Assembly (NCBI RefSeq): GCF_000718025.1
Contig: NZ_JODS01000040.1
Location: 1 to 64,000 of the forward strand
Length of the DNA: 64,000 nucleotides
DNA from: Kitasatospora purpeofusca
GTDB taxonomy: Bacteria; Actinomycetota; Actinomycetes; Streptomycetales; Streptomycetaceae
Direction of reading: 5' to 3'
Both the position numbers and the translations under genes were made by a program. A model generated the notes under the pieces. It did no database searches. It was given only the letters and a program-made list of their open reading frames with translations, and was not told where the DNA came from. Below, in pieces: positions 35,701-42,900 of this stretch. Every line of letters starts with the position of its first letter. Position 1 is the stretch's first letter.

Positions 35701-37259
35701 CACCGGTCCCGGTGGGCGTGCCCGGCGAGCTGTACCTCGCCGGGGCGGGCCTGGCCCTGGGCTACCTGGGCCGCCCGGCGCTGACCGCCGAACGCTTCGT
35801 CGCCGACCCGTTCACCCCGGGGTCCCGGATGTACCGGACCGGCGACCTGGTGCGCCGCACCAGGGACGGCGGGATCGACTACCTCGGCCGCACCGACCAC
35901 CAGGTCAAGATCCGCGGCTTCCGGATCGAACTCGGCGAGATCGAGCACGTGCTGACCCGCCACCCCCGGGTGCTGGCCGCCACCGTGAGCGCCCACGAGG
36001 ACGGCGCTGCCGGCCCCCGCCTGGTCGCCCACGTCGTCCCCGACGGCGCCGGGCACCAGAACGCGGCACCGGTGGACCCGGCCGACCTGCGGGCCTTCGC
36101 GGCCGAGTCGCTGCCCGGCTACATGGTCCCGGCGGCGGTCGTCCTGCTCGACGCCCTCCCGCTCACCGCCAGCGGCAAGGTCGACCGGCGGGCCCTGCCC
36201 GCCCTCGACTTCACCCTCCTCCCGGGCGGCCGCGCGCCGCGCACCCCGCGCGAGGAGCTGCTCTGCGGCCTCTTCGCCGAGGTGCTCGGAGTGGAGCGGG
36301 TCTCGATCGACGACGGCTTCTTCGACCTCGGCGGCCACTCGCTGCTGGCGATGAAGCTGCTCGGCCGGATCCGCGCCGCCCTCGCGGACGAGCTCGGCGA
36401 GCGCGCCGACCTCGGCATGCGGGCCCTGTTCGAGGCGCCGACGCCGGCCGGCCTGGCCCGCCGGCTGGACGCCGCGGCCGACCGGGGGTCTGACGCCCCG
36501 GAGCCGTCCGACGCGCTGGACGTCCTGCTCCCGCTGCGGACCGGCGGCGGCAAGGCCCCGCTGTTCTGCGTCCACCCCGCCGCCGGCATCAGCTGGGTCT
36601 ACTCCGGCCTGCTGCGCCACCTCGACCCGGAGCGGCCGGTGCTCGGCCTCCAGGCCCGGGGCCTGCGCGGCGGCTCCCCGGACTCCGTGACCGGGATCGC
36701 CGCGGACTACGTGCGGGAGATCCGCGCCGTCCGCCCGCAGGGCCCCTACCACCTGCTCGGCTGGTCGTTCGGTGCGGTGGTCGCCCAGGAGATGGCCGTC
36801 CAGCTCCGGGCGGCCGGCCAGGAGGTGGGCCTGCTGGCCCTCCTCGACGGCCTCCCGGCCGGTCCGGCCACCGAGGAGCCGCCGGCCTCCGACGACCCGG
36901 TGGAGACCCTCGCCGAACTGCTCGCCTCGCTGGGCTACGACCCGGCCGACGGGCGCGGGCAGGCCGAACTGACCGCCCTGCTGGGCGAGGCGGCGGCACT
37001 GCTGCCGGACGTCTTCGAGCACCACCGCAAGCTGATGGCCGAGCACGTGCCCGGCCACTACCGGGGCGCGGCCGTCTTCGTCGGCGCCACCGCCGACAAG
37101 CCCGCCGACTGGCCCTACGAGGCCGCCTGGGCCCCGTACCTCACCGGCGGGGTCGCCGCCCACCGGATCGACTGCGCGCACGGCGCCCTGACCCAACCCG
37201 AGCCCCTCGCACGGATCGCCGCCGTGCTGGCCGAGACGCTGGAGAGTGACCCCCGATGA
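23730..37259 (+). CDS. NRPS 4: four C-A-PCP modules and terminal thioesterase (modules 5-8)
   Basis: This 4509-residue synthetase reads (C-A-PCP)x4-TE. C-domain HHIAGDG motifs are near residues 140, 1185, 2247 and 3316. A3 motifs are near 620, 1668, 2728 and 3802. PCP serines (GGHSL) are near 1010, 2063, 3123 and 4200. The TE nucleophile GWSFG is near 4344 and its His (CAHGAL) near 4483. No epimerase domain is present. By-eye pockets are D-A-Y-F-V-T-V-T-F for A5 (apolar) and D-T-E-D, D-A-D-N and D-A-D-E beginnings for A6-A8. A6-A8 all end V-D, and their acidic residues would suit cationic side chains. Modules 7 and 8 are close copies. The TE releases or cyclises the product. GTG 23730 has AGAGGAAG upstream. 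Confidence 0.95.
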   Translation: MIPVSYAQQRLWLIDQIEGPTALYNLPFAVRLRGALDLDALRAATADVVARHEALRTVFPVDGEGVPVQHILPSAEAGTVFTTVECAPADYAALRDRAAAHTFDLSAETPVRVTVFSLTPTEGDTPIDGEAPEHVLLVVLHHIAGDGWSLGPLLRDLAAAYTARLAGAEPDWEPLPVQYADYALWQRELLGEESDPFSLMSRQLDHWRGVLAGLPEELELPVDRPRPPVPTGAADAVPFTLDPELHTALAELARRHRSTLFAVLQAGLAALFTRLGAGTDIPLGTGVAGRSDEALNDLVGFFVNTLVLRTDTSGDPSFAELLGRVREAQLDAFAQQDVPFERLVEEVNPARALGRHPLFQTLLVLQNHEEGELGLPGLESAPEPLGLRVAKFDLNIGVTERHAQDGTPAGLEGSVEYSADLYDRATVDTLFARFGRLLAAAAADPAAPIGTLDILAPEERARLAEDWNATAAPVRTGSLPGLFAAQAARTPDAVALAHDGGEVGYAELDARANRLAHHLIAAGVGPESPVALLMERSVDLVVATLAVLKAGGCYVPMHASLPPERMTALLADTAAPVLITDRAEPGFAHEAVVVRPGDEAGAPEHDPGLPVHPDRLAYMMFTSGSTGTPKGVAVRHRDVVDLADDSRWRDGRHERILLHSPHAFDAATYELWTPLLHGGTVVVAPPGTMDAEALHAVATRHGVTAVFLTKALFDLVAEQAPETFRALRTVCTGGEAASGTLMRRVLEHCPDLLLAHVYGPTEATTFATHHHLLPADLDGARAPIGGPLDNMRTHVLDARLQPVPPGVPGELYIAGAGLARGYWRRAALTAERFVADPFGSGGRMYRTGDLVRRRADGAIEFLGRIDGQVKLRGFRIELGEIEAALSRHPAVRQVIVVPREDRPGDTRLVGYCAVTAEALDGRPELAAELKEFAAAGLPGYMVPSAVVVLPALPLNANGKVDRRALPAPELGSDPAGRAPRDERERALCALFGEILGIEDITVDDDFFALGGHSLLATRLVGRVRADLGAELAIGDLFQAPTVAALAARLADGPARPALLPELRPEHLPVSFAQRRLWFLGKAEGPAATYNVTLALRLSGPLDTAALERALGDVVARHESLRTVFTELDGVPHQRVLDGPPGPLLTVTDRPAQELVGHLFDLAEDVPLHAYLCPEGPEEHVLTLVLHHIAGDGWSLRPLFRDLAEAYTAHRDGTAPEPRPLPVQYADYTLWQYRLLGADTDPRSLLSRQLDHWREALSGLPDELPLPLDRPRPPVPTHRGDVVELDLDAALHARLADLAGRHGVTLFMVLQAAWATLLHRFGAGDDVPMGTPLAGRLDPALDELVGFFANTLVLRTDLSGSPSFTELLGRVREADLAAYAHQDVPFERLVEELNPARTLARHPLFQVMIAFDNTTGGGPEFPGTRASYEPLGLPTTPFDLTLNLSERLDPDGFPAGLSGGLEFAVDLFDRATAERLAAALAGLLDQVAEQPDRPVAELDVLGAEGREDLARWHDTGRPGGEPLLPAAFAAQAAATPDATALVFGEQRLSFAELDARANRLAHGLAGAGIGPESLVALAVPRSAESIVALLAVLKAGAAYLPLDSDYPRDRLAGMLADARPAAVLSTDAWPLPEVLAGHTVLPAGAAPWAELPADEPEVELGPEHAAYVIHTSGSTGRPKGVVVRHGGLAHLLAFHRAGTLAPAQQAHPGRRFAFAATASLSFDTSLEAVLWMVAGQELHLLDDDLRRDAAGIVGYLARTGADTLDVTPALAERLVEEGLLTVAPPAVLMIGGEACGQQLWTTLSAAPDTVVFNLYGPTECTVDALHHRLDGAVARPVIGRPLPNLRAHLLDARLRPVPVGVPGELYLSGPGLARGYLGRPALSAERFVADPYDTGARMYRTGDLARRRSDGTVEYLGRTDHQVKVRGFRIELGEIEAVLTAHPAVVQAAVLPHQDGTAGTRLVAHLAVAAGADPAALDLASVRAHAAAALPDYMVPAAFTALAALPLNVNGKIDRAALPAPDFTAAAGAGRAARTPREEILCGLFGEILGVPEVSVDDDFFALGGHSLLATKLLSRVRATLGAELGIRDVFEAPTVAGLVERLDGADARPALTAGPRPERLPLSSAQRRLWLLDRMEGPSALYNMPFALRLTGLLDRDALTAALSDLVARHESLRTVVAEHEGEPYQRILTPAEAAVPVELLDCAPESVEAEVDRAGRRPFDLAAELPVRVTLLRVSEYEHVLVVALHHIAGDGWSMGPLLRDLTESYTLRLGGEPPLLEPLAVQYADYALWQRELLGDEADPRSLVSRQLAYWRDTLADLPEEIALPVDRPRGARSGHRGDRVALPIDAGLHAGLVALSREHRVTMFMTLQAALAALLTRLGAGTDVPIGSVVAGRSDEALDELVGFFVNTLVLRTDTSGDPAFAELLGRVRETGLGAFAHQDVPFERLVEELNPARSLARHPLFQVAMVLQSTEEGELELPGLEVEALPSDTGVAKFDLNVTLEEFFGPDGAPAGLDCAIDYATDLFDRETVEAIAARFGRLLAAVVADPTAPIGRMELLDGAERAALLAPAAALPAEIPLVPAAFAAQVAATPEATALVFGGLRLSYAELDARANRLAHGLLAAGIGPEAVVALALPRSAETVVAQLAVLKAGAAFLPLDAEYPLERTAHMLADARPAAVLSTGDWPLPQALEGLTVLPGDADAWSEQSAEAPPLRIGAAHAAYVIYTSGSTGRPKGVLVSHGSIAALLAQHRAETFAGAERRHGRLSVALTASLCFDASWDSLLWLVAGHELHLIGDELRRDAAALVRHVRGTGITVVNVTPSYAEQLLAEGLLDEDGEDGTAPGVLLLGGEAVGQALWTRLRETPGLGGHNLYGPTEATVDTLVQSFADSERPTLGHPVLGTRAHVLDEYLAPVPVGVPGELYLAGHSLARGYLGRPALTAERFVADPFTPGARMYRTGDLVRRNRDGGIDYLGRTDDQVKLRGFRIELGEIEQALTRHEAVRQSVVTLYEGADGDRRLVAHCATGTSESGVELAQELRRFAAEWLPAHMVPAAVVPLDALPLTGSGKVDRRALPAPDFALFAGGRAPRTAREEILCGLVGEVLGVDRVSIDDDFFALGGHSLLAMKLAARVRATLGTELGIRDVFEAPTVAGLAQRLDGGAEARPAPTAGPRPERLPLSSAQRRLWLIDRMEGPSGLYNLPLALRIGGPLDPAALAAALTDVVARHESLRTVIAEQDGEPYQRIVPAAEALVPFEHRTAPAADPAAEVAAFADLPFDLAADLPLRALLLPAGDGAQEQGEAPEHLLVLVLHHIAGDGRSMEPLLCDLAAAYAARRDGAAPALRPLPVQYADYALWQHELLGDETDPQSPAARQLAHWRGTLAGLPEEIALPVDRPRRADSSHRGDRVVLPLGAELHRALTALAREHRVTMFMTLQAGLAALLTRLGAGTDVPIGSVVAGRSDEALDELVGFFVNTLVLRTDTSGDPAFAELLGRVREAQLDAHAHQDVPFERLVEELNPARSLARHPLFQVMLLLEGASQGATGGDVPLDLAGLPAAIEPVGGYVAKFDLSVGMGESFDAEGAPAGLECAIDYATDLFDRETVEAIAARFGRLLAAVVADPAAPIGRVELLDGAERAALLAPAAALPADVPLLPAAFAAQAAATPDATALVFGEQRLSFAELDARAALLAERLRAAGAGPGTVVALALPRSAETVVAVLAVLRSGAASLPLDAEYPAERTAAMLADAAPGLVLTDDSWPLPELLADLPVLPVHGPRPEAAPAPAAAPDPADAAYVVYTSGSTGRPKGVVVGHGSIAALLASHRAPTGPIGAGERDGGRRRVALTASLCFDASWDGLLWLVAGHELHLVGDEVRRDAAALVRHLRTERIDVLEVTPSYAEQLLDEGLLDTAAPQGPAPTVLLLGGEAVGQSLWTRLREAPHTTAHNLYGPTESTVDALVQPFADSERPSLGHAVLGTRALVLDEHLAPVPVGVPGELYLAGAGLALGYLGRPALTAERFVADPFTPGSRMYRTGDLVRRTRDGGIDYLGRTDHQVKIRGFRIELGEIEHVLTRHPRVLAATVSAHEDGAAGPRLVAHVVPDGAGHQNAAPVDPADLRAFAAESLPGYMVPAAVVLLDALPLTASGKVDRRALPALDFTLLPGGRAPRTPREELLCGLFAEVLGVERVSIDDGFFDLGGHSLLAMKLLGRIRAALADELGERADLGMRALFEAPTPAGLARRLDAAADRGSDAPEPSDALDVLLPLRTGGGKAPLFCVHPAAGISWVYSGLLRHLDPERPVLGLQARGLRGGSPDSVTGIAADYVREIRAVRPQGPYHLLGWSFGAVVAQEMAVQLRAAGQEVGLLALLDGLPAGPATEEPPASDDPVETLAELLASLGYDPADGRGQAELTALLGEAAALLPDVFEHHRKLMAEHVPGHYRGAAVFVGATADKPADWPYEAAWAPYLTGGVAAHRIDCAHGALTQPEPLARIAAVLAETLESDPR

Positions 37260-38551
37260 GCACGAGTACCGTCCCGGTCGAACCGCCCGCAGTCGACGAC
37301 GGGCCCCGCCGCAGCCGCTGGGGCCTCTGGGCCCAGGGAAACTTCCGCAAGCTCTGGATCGGTGAGACGGCCAGCGGTCTCGGCACCGCCGTCGGCAACG
37401 TCGCCCTCGCCCTGGTGGCGGTGGTGACCCTGGACGCCTCGCCGTTCATGGTCGGCGTGCTGACCGCCTCCGCCTGGGTCCCGTGGCTGTTCCTCGGCCT
37501 GCTGGCCGGCGCCTGGGTGGACCGCTGGCCCCGGCTGAAGGTGATGCTGGTCTGCGACCTGCTGCTGCTGGTGCTGTTCGCCAGCGTGCCGGTGGCCGGC
37601 TGGTTCGACGCGCTGACGATGGCGCAGCTGATCCTGGTGGCGCTGCTGGCCGGCGCGGTGAAGGTGTTCTTCTCCACCGCGTACGGCGCCGTGCTGCCGG
37701 CCCTGGTCGCCAAGGACGACCTGCTGGAGGCCAACGTCAAGCTGCGCTCCGGGGACTCGGCGGCGGAGATCGCCGGGCCCGGCCTGGCCGGCCTGCTCTC
37801 CCAGGTCTTCGGCGCGGCGAGCGGACTGCTGGCCGACGCGATCACCTACCTGGTGTCGGCGGTCTGCCTGGCCGGCATCAAGGTGAAGGAGACGCCGCCG
37901 CCGGTGGCCGAGCGGCGCGGCATCCTGCGCGAGATCGGCGAGGGCGTGCGCTTCCTGGCCGGGGACCCGTTCCTGCGCAACCTCGCCCTGTTCGGCGCGG
38001 TCGGCAACCTGGGTCTCAACGGCATCCAGGCCGTGCAGACGATCTTCCTGGTCCGCAGCGTCGGGGTCTCGCCCGGCGGCATCGGCGCCGTCTTCGCGGT
38101 GGTGTCGGTCGGCGGCCTGGCCGGCGCCGCGCTGGCCGGGCGGATCGCCCGCCGCTTCGGCACCGCCCGCGGGCTGCTGCTCTGCGAGCTGGTCGCCGCG
38201 CCGTTCATCCTGCTGCTGCCGCTGGCCGGCTCCCGGCTGCCGCTCGCGGTGAGCGCGGTCGCCTGGTCGGTCGCCGTCTGCGGGGTGATCGCCGGGAACG
38301 TCCTGGCCGGCAGCTTCTACCAGTCCTACTGCCCGCCGGCCATGATCGGCCGGATCCGGGCCAGCGCCTCGACCGTCAACTTCAGCGCCATCCCGATCGG
38401 CGCCCTGCTCGGCGGCTGGCTGGGCGAGGTGCTCGGCGCCCGCACCACCATCTGGATCATGGCGGGGGTGCTGCTCTCGGCCGGCGCCGTGCTGCTGGCC
38501 GGCCCGCTGCGGGCCCGCCGGGACTTCCCCGAGCGCCCGGCCGCCGCCTGA
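37256..38551 (+). CDS. MFS exporter (EntS-like)
   Basis: The 431-residue major facilitator protein has about 12 predicted membrane segments. The loop 2-3 signature is in GLLAGAWVDRWPRLKVM, and the N-terminal pattern FRKLWIGETASGLGTAVGN resembles the EntS-type exporters found in NRPS siderophore and peptide clusters. Its start overlaps the stop of the last NRPS gene by ATGA, so it is made with the assembly line. It most likely exports the finished peptide and gives self-protection. Confidence 0.9.
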   Translation: MSTSTVPVEPPAVDDGPRRSRWGLWAQGNFRKLWIGETASGLGTAVGNVALALVAVVTLDASPFMVGVLTASAWVPWLFLGLLAGAWVDRWPRLKVMLVCDLLLLVLFASVPVAGWFDALTMAQLILVALLAGAVKVFFSTAYGAVLPALVAKDDLLEANVKLRSGDSAAEIAGPGLAGLLSQVFGAASGLLADAITYLVSAVCLAGIKVKETPPPVAERRGILREIGEGVRFLAGDPFLRNLALFGAVGNLGLNGIQAVQTIFLVRSVGVSPGGIGAVFAVVSVGGLAGAALAGRIARRFGTARGLLLCELVAAPFILLLPLAGSRLPLAVSAVAWSVAVCGVIAGNVLAGSFYQSYCPPAMIGRIRASASTVNFSAIPIGALLGGWLGEVLGARTTIWIMAGVLLSAGAVLLAGPLRARRDFPERPAAA

Positions 38552-38611
38552 TCCCGCGCCCCGCCCCCTCGTCACGTACCGATCGCCCGCCCTCACCCCC
38601 GGAGCCCCGCC

Positions 38612-39424
38612 ATGACCCGCACCGCCCGCCCGCGCCGCTACCTGATGTGCCGTCCGACCCACTTCGACGTCAGCTACGCCATCAACCCCTGGATGGACCC
38701 GGCCAAGCCGGTCGACACCGCCCTCGCCGTCGCCCAGTGGGAGCGGCTGTACGAGCTCTACCTGGAGCTCGGCCACCGGGTCGACCTGATCGACCCGATC
38801 CCGGGCCTGCCGGACATGGTGTACGCGGCGAACGGCGCCACCGTGGTGGACGGCCGGGTGCTGGGAGCGCGGTTCCGCAACACCGAGCGCGCCGCCGAGG
38901 GCCCGGCGTACCTGGACTGGTTCCGGGAGCACGGCTTCACCACCCACGACCCGGCGCACGTCAACGAGGGCGAGGGCGACCTGCTGCTGACGGACCGTTA
39001 CCTGCTGGCCGGCCGGGGCTTCCGCAGCGTCTCCGCCGGTCACGCCGAGGCGCAGGAGTTCCTCGGCCGCCCGGTGGTCGGCCTGGACCTGGTCGACCCG
39101 CGCTTCTACCACCTGGACACCGCCCTCAGCGTGCTCGACGGCGACCGGATCATGTACTACCCGGGGGCGTTCTCGGCCGGCAGCCGGGCGGTGCTGGCCC
39201 GGCTGTTCCCGGACGCGGTGCTGGTGGCGGAGGAGGACGCGGCGGCGTTCGGCCTCAACGTGGCCAGCGACGGGCTGAACGTGGTGCTGCCGGAGCCGGC
39301 CACCGGGGTGGCGGCCCGGCTGCGGGAGCACGGCTTCCGTCCGATCGGGGTGGACCTCTCGGAGCTGCTCAAGGGCGGCGGCAGCGTGAAGTGCTGCACC
39401 CTGGAGATCCGCGAGGCGGCCTGA
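38612..39424 (+). CDS. DDAH / arginine deiminase-superfamily hydrolase
   Basis: The 270-residue protein is a guanidine-modifying enzyme of the dimethylarginine dimethylaminohydrolase type. The expected residues are in place: an acidic pair in EGEGDLLLTD, the catalytic His in FYHLDTALSV, and the nucleophilic Cys in GGGSVKCCTLEI near the C-terminus. Family members convert (methyl)arginine to citrulline. It lies 60 nt after the exporter in the same direction. It may supply citrulline to a module with an acidic pocket, or may be a normal arginine catabolic gene at the cluster edge. It could also act in tailoring. The specific substrate is unresolved. Confidence 0.85.
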   Translation: MTRTARPRRYLMCRPTHFDVSYAINPWMDPAKPVDTALAVAQWERLYELYLELGHRVDLIDPIPGLPDMVYAANGATVVDGRVLGARFRNTERAAEGPAYLDWFREHGFTTHDPAHVNEGEGDLLLTDRYLLAGRGFRSVSAGHAEAQEFLGRPVVGLDLVDPRFYHLDTALSVLDGDRIMYYPGAFSAGSRAVLARLFPDAVLVAEEDAAAFGLNVASDGLNVVLPEPATGVAARLREHGFRPIGVDLSELLKGGGSVKCCTLEIREAA

Positions 39425-39466
39425 CGGCGGGCGGGAACTCCCAGGTCGCGTGCGGTCCAGGACCCC

Positions 39467-39508
39467 GATCAACGCCCCGATCAATACGCCGATCAACAGC
39501 CCGATCAA
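39467..39508 (+). repeat. 12-bp tandem repeats with CCGATCAA core
   Basis: GATCAA occurs at 39467, 39479, 39491 and 39503, exactly 12 bp apart, each preceded by CC or GCC. A fifth degenerate copy (GATCGA) begins at 39516. The block precedes the gene at 39650 and looks like a multi-site operator. The same core occurs in the repeats before the XRE gene (2625-2646). Confidence 0.55.
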
Positions 39509-39515
39509 CGACGGT

Positions 39516-39544
39516 GATCGACGCGCGGTGCTCGCGCGTCGATC
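39516..39544 (+). terminator. 12-bp perfect hairpin (terminator or operator)
   Basis: GATCGACGCGCG at 39516-39527 and its exact complement at 39533-39544 enclose the 5-nt loop GTGCT. There is no T-run. It could terminate the unit ending at 39424. It directly abuts the GATCAA repeat block, so an operator role is also possible. Confidence 0.5.
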
Positions 39545-39649
39545 TGCCGTTGAACGCCCCTTGCCATGCTGATCACGTCAGCCCGGGGAGCCCCCCGGAA
39601 GAGCCCGGAACACTCCTTCCCGCCAGGGAAGACGACCCAGGGAGCAGTC

Positions 39650-39871
39650 ATGGCGAAGAACTCGACGAACGGCACCGCCCGGATCCGCCTGACCGTCGCG
39701 GGCCTCGGCCTCGGCACCCTGCTCGCCCTCGGCGTGGCCGGCACCGCGATGGCGGACGGCGCGGCCGGCCCCGCCCAGGGCGGGACCACCGCGCCGACCG
39801 CCACCCCGACCCCGACCGCCACGCCGACCAACGGCAACGCCCACGGCGACTGGAACAGCACCGGCTCCTGA
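39650..39871 (+). CDS. Small secreted Pro/Thr-rich protein
   Basis: This 73-residue protein has a basic N-terminus, a hydrophobic core (LTVAGLGLGTLLALGVAG) and a signal-peptidase-like TAMA-DG site near residue 36. About 37 mature residues would remain, dominated by PTATPTPTATPT and ending in GDWNSTGS. No enzyme domain is visible. The ATG has GGGAGC a few bases upstream. It sits between the NRPS cluster and its regulator, downstream of a repeat-rich control region. A peptide with this tail could be a cell-surface or signalling peptide, but no function is assigned. Confidence 0.65.
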   Translation: MAKNSTNGTARIRLTVAGLGLGTLLALGVAGTAMADGAAGPAQGGTTAPTATPTPTATPTNGNAHGDWNSTGS

Positions 39872-39946
39872 GCCCGGTCCGACCCTCAGGATCCACCGAA
39901 CAACGGTGAGCAGAACCGTTTCTGCCGCCCCGTCACACCGTCCCGA

Positions 39947-42900
39947 TCAGGGATCCACCAGCGCGAACGCCGGCTCCGCGAGCAGCCCCGCCACCTCGGC
40001 GGCCTCCGGCAGCCCCAGCCGCCGGAAGATCGCGTGGGCCTCCCGCAGCCGCGCCCCCGCCTCGGACCCGCGCCCGAGGTCCGCCAGCGCGCAGCCGAGC
40101 ACCACCAGCGCCTGCGCCTGGTCCCGCTCCGCCCCCAGCTCCTCGCAGAGCCGCAGCGCCTGCTCCGCGTGGTCGAGCGCCTCGTCCGCCCGGCCCAGCT
40201 CGCGCAGACTGTCCGCCAGCCGGTAGCGCGCGTGCGCGGCCCGGTCCCGCAGACCGGCCGCCACCGAGACCGCCAGGCACTCGCCGAACCAGGTCACCGC
40301 CTCCTCGTGGCGCCCCAGCGCGTGGTGTGCCAACCCCAGCACGTACAGCGTGTACGCCCGGCCAGGGTCGTCCTGCCGGGTCCGCAGCTCGGCCAGCGCC
40401 TCGTGGCAGATCGTCACCGCCTCGTCGGCCCGGCCGCTGCGCACCCGCGCGAGCGCCGCGTTGACCGTCGTCACCAGCGCGCCGGAGCGGTGCCCGAGCC
40501 GGTTGGCCAGCAGCAGCGCCTCGTCGTAGTGGTCCACCGCCTCGTCGTAGCGGCTCAGGAACTGGCAGATCAGCCCGAGGTCGTTCAGCGCCTGCCGCAG
40601 GATCACCGAGTCCCCGGCCGCCCGCGCGGCCTCCACCGCCCGCCGGGACGCCGCCTCGGCCGCGTCCAGCCGGGTGGCGGCCAGCGCGACGTTGCCGCGC
40701 AGGAAGTGCGCCCGCCCCTCCGCCCGGACGTCGCCGTGCCGGGCGGCGGCCTCGGCCAGCGCGTCGGCGGTCGCGGCGAGCTGACGGCTCGGCGGGGTGA
40801 GCACGAACGGGGTGAGCGCGATCAGCAGATCGGTCGCCGCGCGCAGCGCCGCGCCGAGCCCGGCCGCCGGGTCGGCGGCGACCTGGGCCGCCAGCGCGAC
40901 CGCGCCCGCCCGCTCGGCCGTCGCCCACTCGCGGGCCGCGTCCCGGCCGGACAGCGGGACGCCGGGGGAGTGGGCCGGGCCGAGCGCGCCCGCGGCCGGA
41001 TCGCCCGGCACGGCGTGCTGGAACGCGCTGCACGCGGTGGCCAGCAGGTGGTCCAGCAGCCGGTCCCGGGCGGCGACGGCCTCGCCGCCGTCCTGGTCGG
41101 CCCCGTCGCCCCCGCCACTCGCGCCGTCCCCGCCACCGGTGCCGCTCCCGCCGCCCGGTCGTCGCCGGGCGAACGCGCGCAGCAGGTCGTGGTACCGGTA
41201 CCGGCCGGGGAACGGCGATTCCACCATCGCCACGTCCACCAGCGCCTCCAGCAGGTCCTCGGCGTCGTACGCGTCGAGGTCCAGCAGCGCGGCCGCGGCC
41301 GACAGGCCGATGTCGGGCCCGTCCACCGAGGCGACCAGCCGGAACGCCCGGGCCTGGTCGGCGGTCAGCTGGCGGTAGCTCAGTTCGAAGGCCGCCGCGA
41401 CCGCGAGGTCCCCGATCCGCAGTTCGTCGATCCGCCGCCGCTCCACCTGGAGGCGGCGGCTGAGGGTCTCCACCGTCCAGCCCGGCCGGGCGGCCAGCCG
41501 GGCGGCCACGATCCGCACCGCCAGCGGCAGGTGCCCGCAGGCCACCACCAGCTCGCGGGCGGCCTCCGGTTCGGCCGCCAGCCGCTCCGCGCCGATGGTG
41601 CGGCCGAGCAGGTCCAGCGCCTCCTCAGGCTGGAACACGTCCAGGTCCACCTGCACCGTCGCCGGCAGCCCGGCCGGGCGGGTGCGGCCGGTGGTCAGCA
41701 CCGCGCAGCCCTCCGCCCCGGGCAGCAGCGGCCGGATCTGCGCCGCGTCCTTGGCGTTGTCCAGGACGAGCAGCAGCCGCCGGCCGTCCACCACCGAGCG
41801 GAACAGCGCCGAGCGCGCGTCCAGCCCGTCCGGCACCGCGTCCGCAGGGACCCCGAGCGCCACCAGGAAGCCGCTCAGCACCGCCTCCGGATCGGCCGGG
41901 ACCGGGTCCGAGCCGCGCAGGTCCACGTACAGCTGGCCGTCCGGGTAGCCGTCCCTGACCCGGTGCGCCACGTGCAGCGCCAGCGCGGTCTTGCCGACCC
42001 CGCCCATGCCGACCACGGTCGCGACCACCAGCGCGTGCGGCTGCCCGGGGGCGCCGCCCTCCGCCTCCGGCGCGGCGGCGGCCAGGGCCGCGTGCAGCAC
42101 CCGGACCGGCGCCGTCCGCCCGGTGAAGTCGGCGGCGTCCGGCGGCAGCTGCGCGGGCCGCGGCGGGGCGCCCGCCGGACGGGTCCCGCGCCCGGCCGGC
42201 TCCGCGCCGTCGCCGGGCTCCTCGGCCGCCCCGGTCCGGTCCGCCGCCTCGGTGTCGGCGGCCGCCCGTCCGGCGCGGGGGCTGCCCGGCCCGGCGCCGG
42301 ACGCCCCGTCCGGGGCGGGAGGCGGCCCGCCTGCGGGAGCACCGGGCGGCTGCGGCGCGGCCAGCGTCGCGTCGCCCTCCAGGATCCGCCGGTGCAGCTG
42401 CTCCAGCTCGGCCCCCGGCCCGACCCCCAGTTCGGTGAGGAACAGCTGCCGGACGCCGCGGAACACCGCCAGCGCGTCCGCCTGCCGCCCGGCCTGGTAC
42501 AGCGCCCGCATCAGGAGTCCGTAGGCCCGCTCGTGCAGCGGGTGCTCGGTGGTGAGCGCGGTCAGCTCCGGGATGCACCGCGAGTAGCGGCCGAGCGTGA
42601 GGTCCAGGCCGATCCGCTCCTCCAGCAGGGTCAGCCGCAGCTCCTCCAGCCGCTGCCGGTGCCGCTCCGCGAACGGCCCGGGGATCCCGGTCAGCGGCTC
42701 GCCCTGCCAGAGCTCCAGCGCCTGGTTGAGCAGGTCGCGGGCGCGCAGGGGATCGGCCCGGGCGGTCCGCTCCGCCTCGGCGGCCAGTGCCTCGGCCTGC
42801 TCCGCGTCCACCGCGAGTTTGGGCAGGACGAGCCGGTAGCCGTCCCCCATCGACATCAGGACGCTGCCCGCGCCCTTCTCACCGGTCTTCCCGCCGGTCT

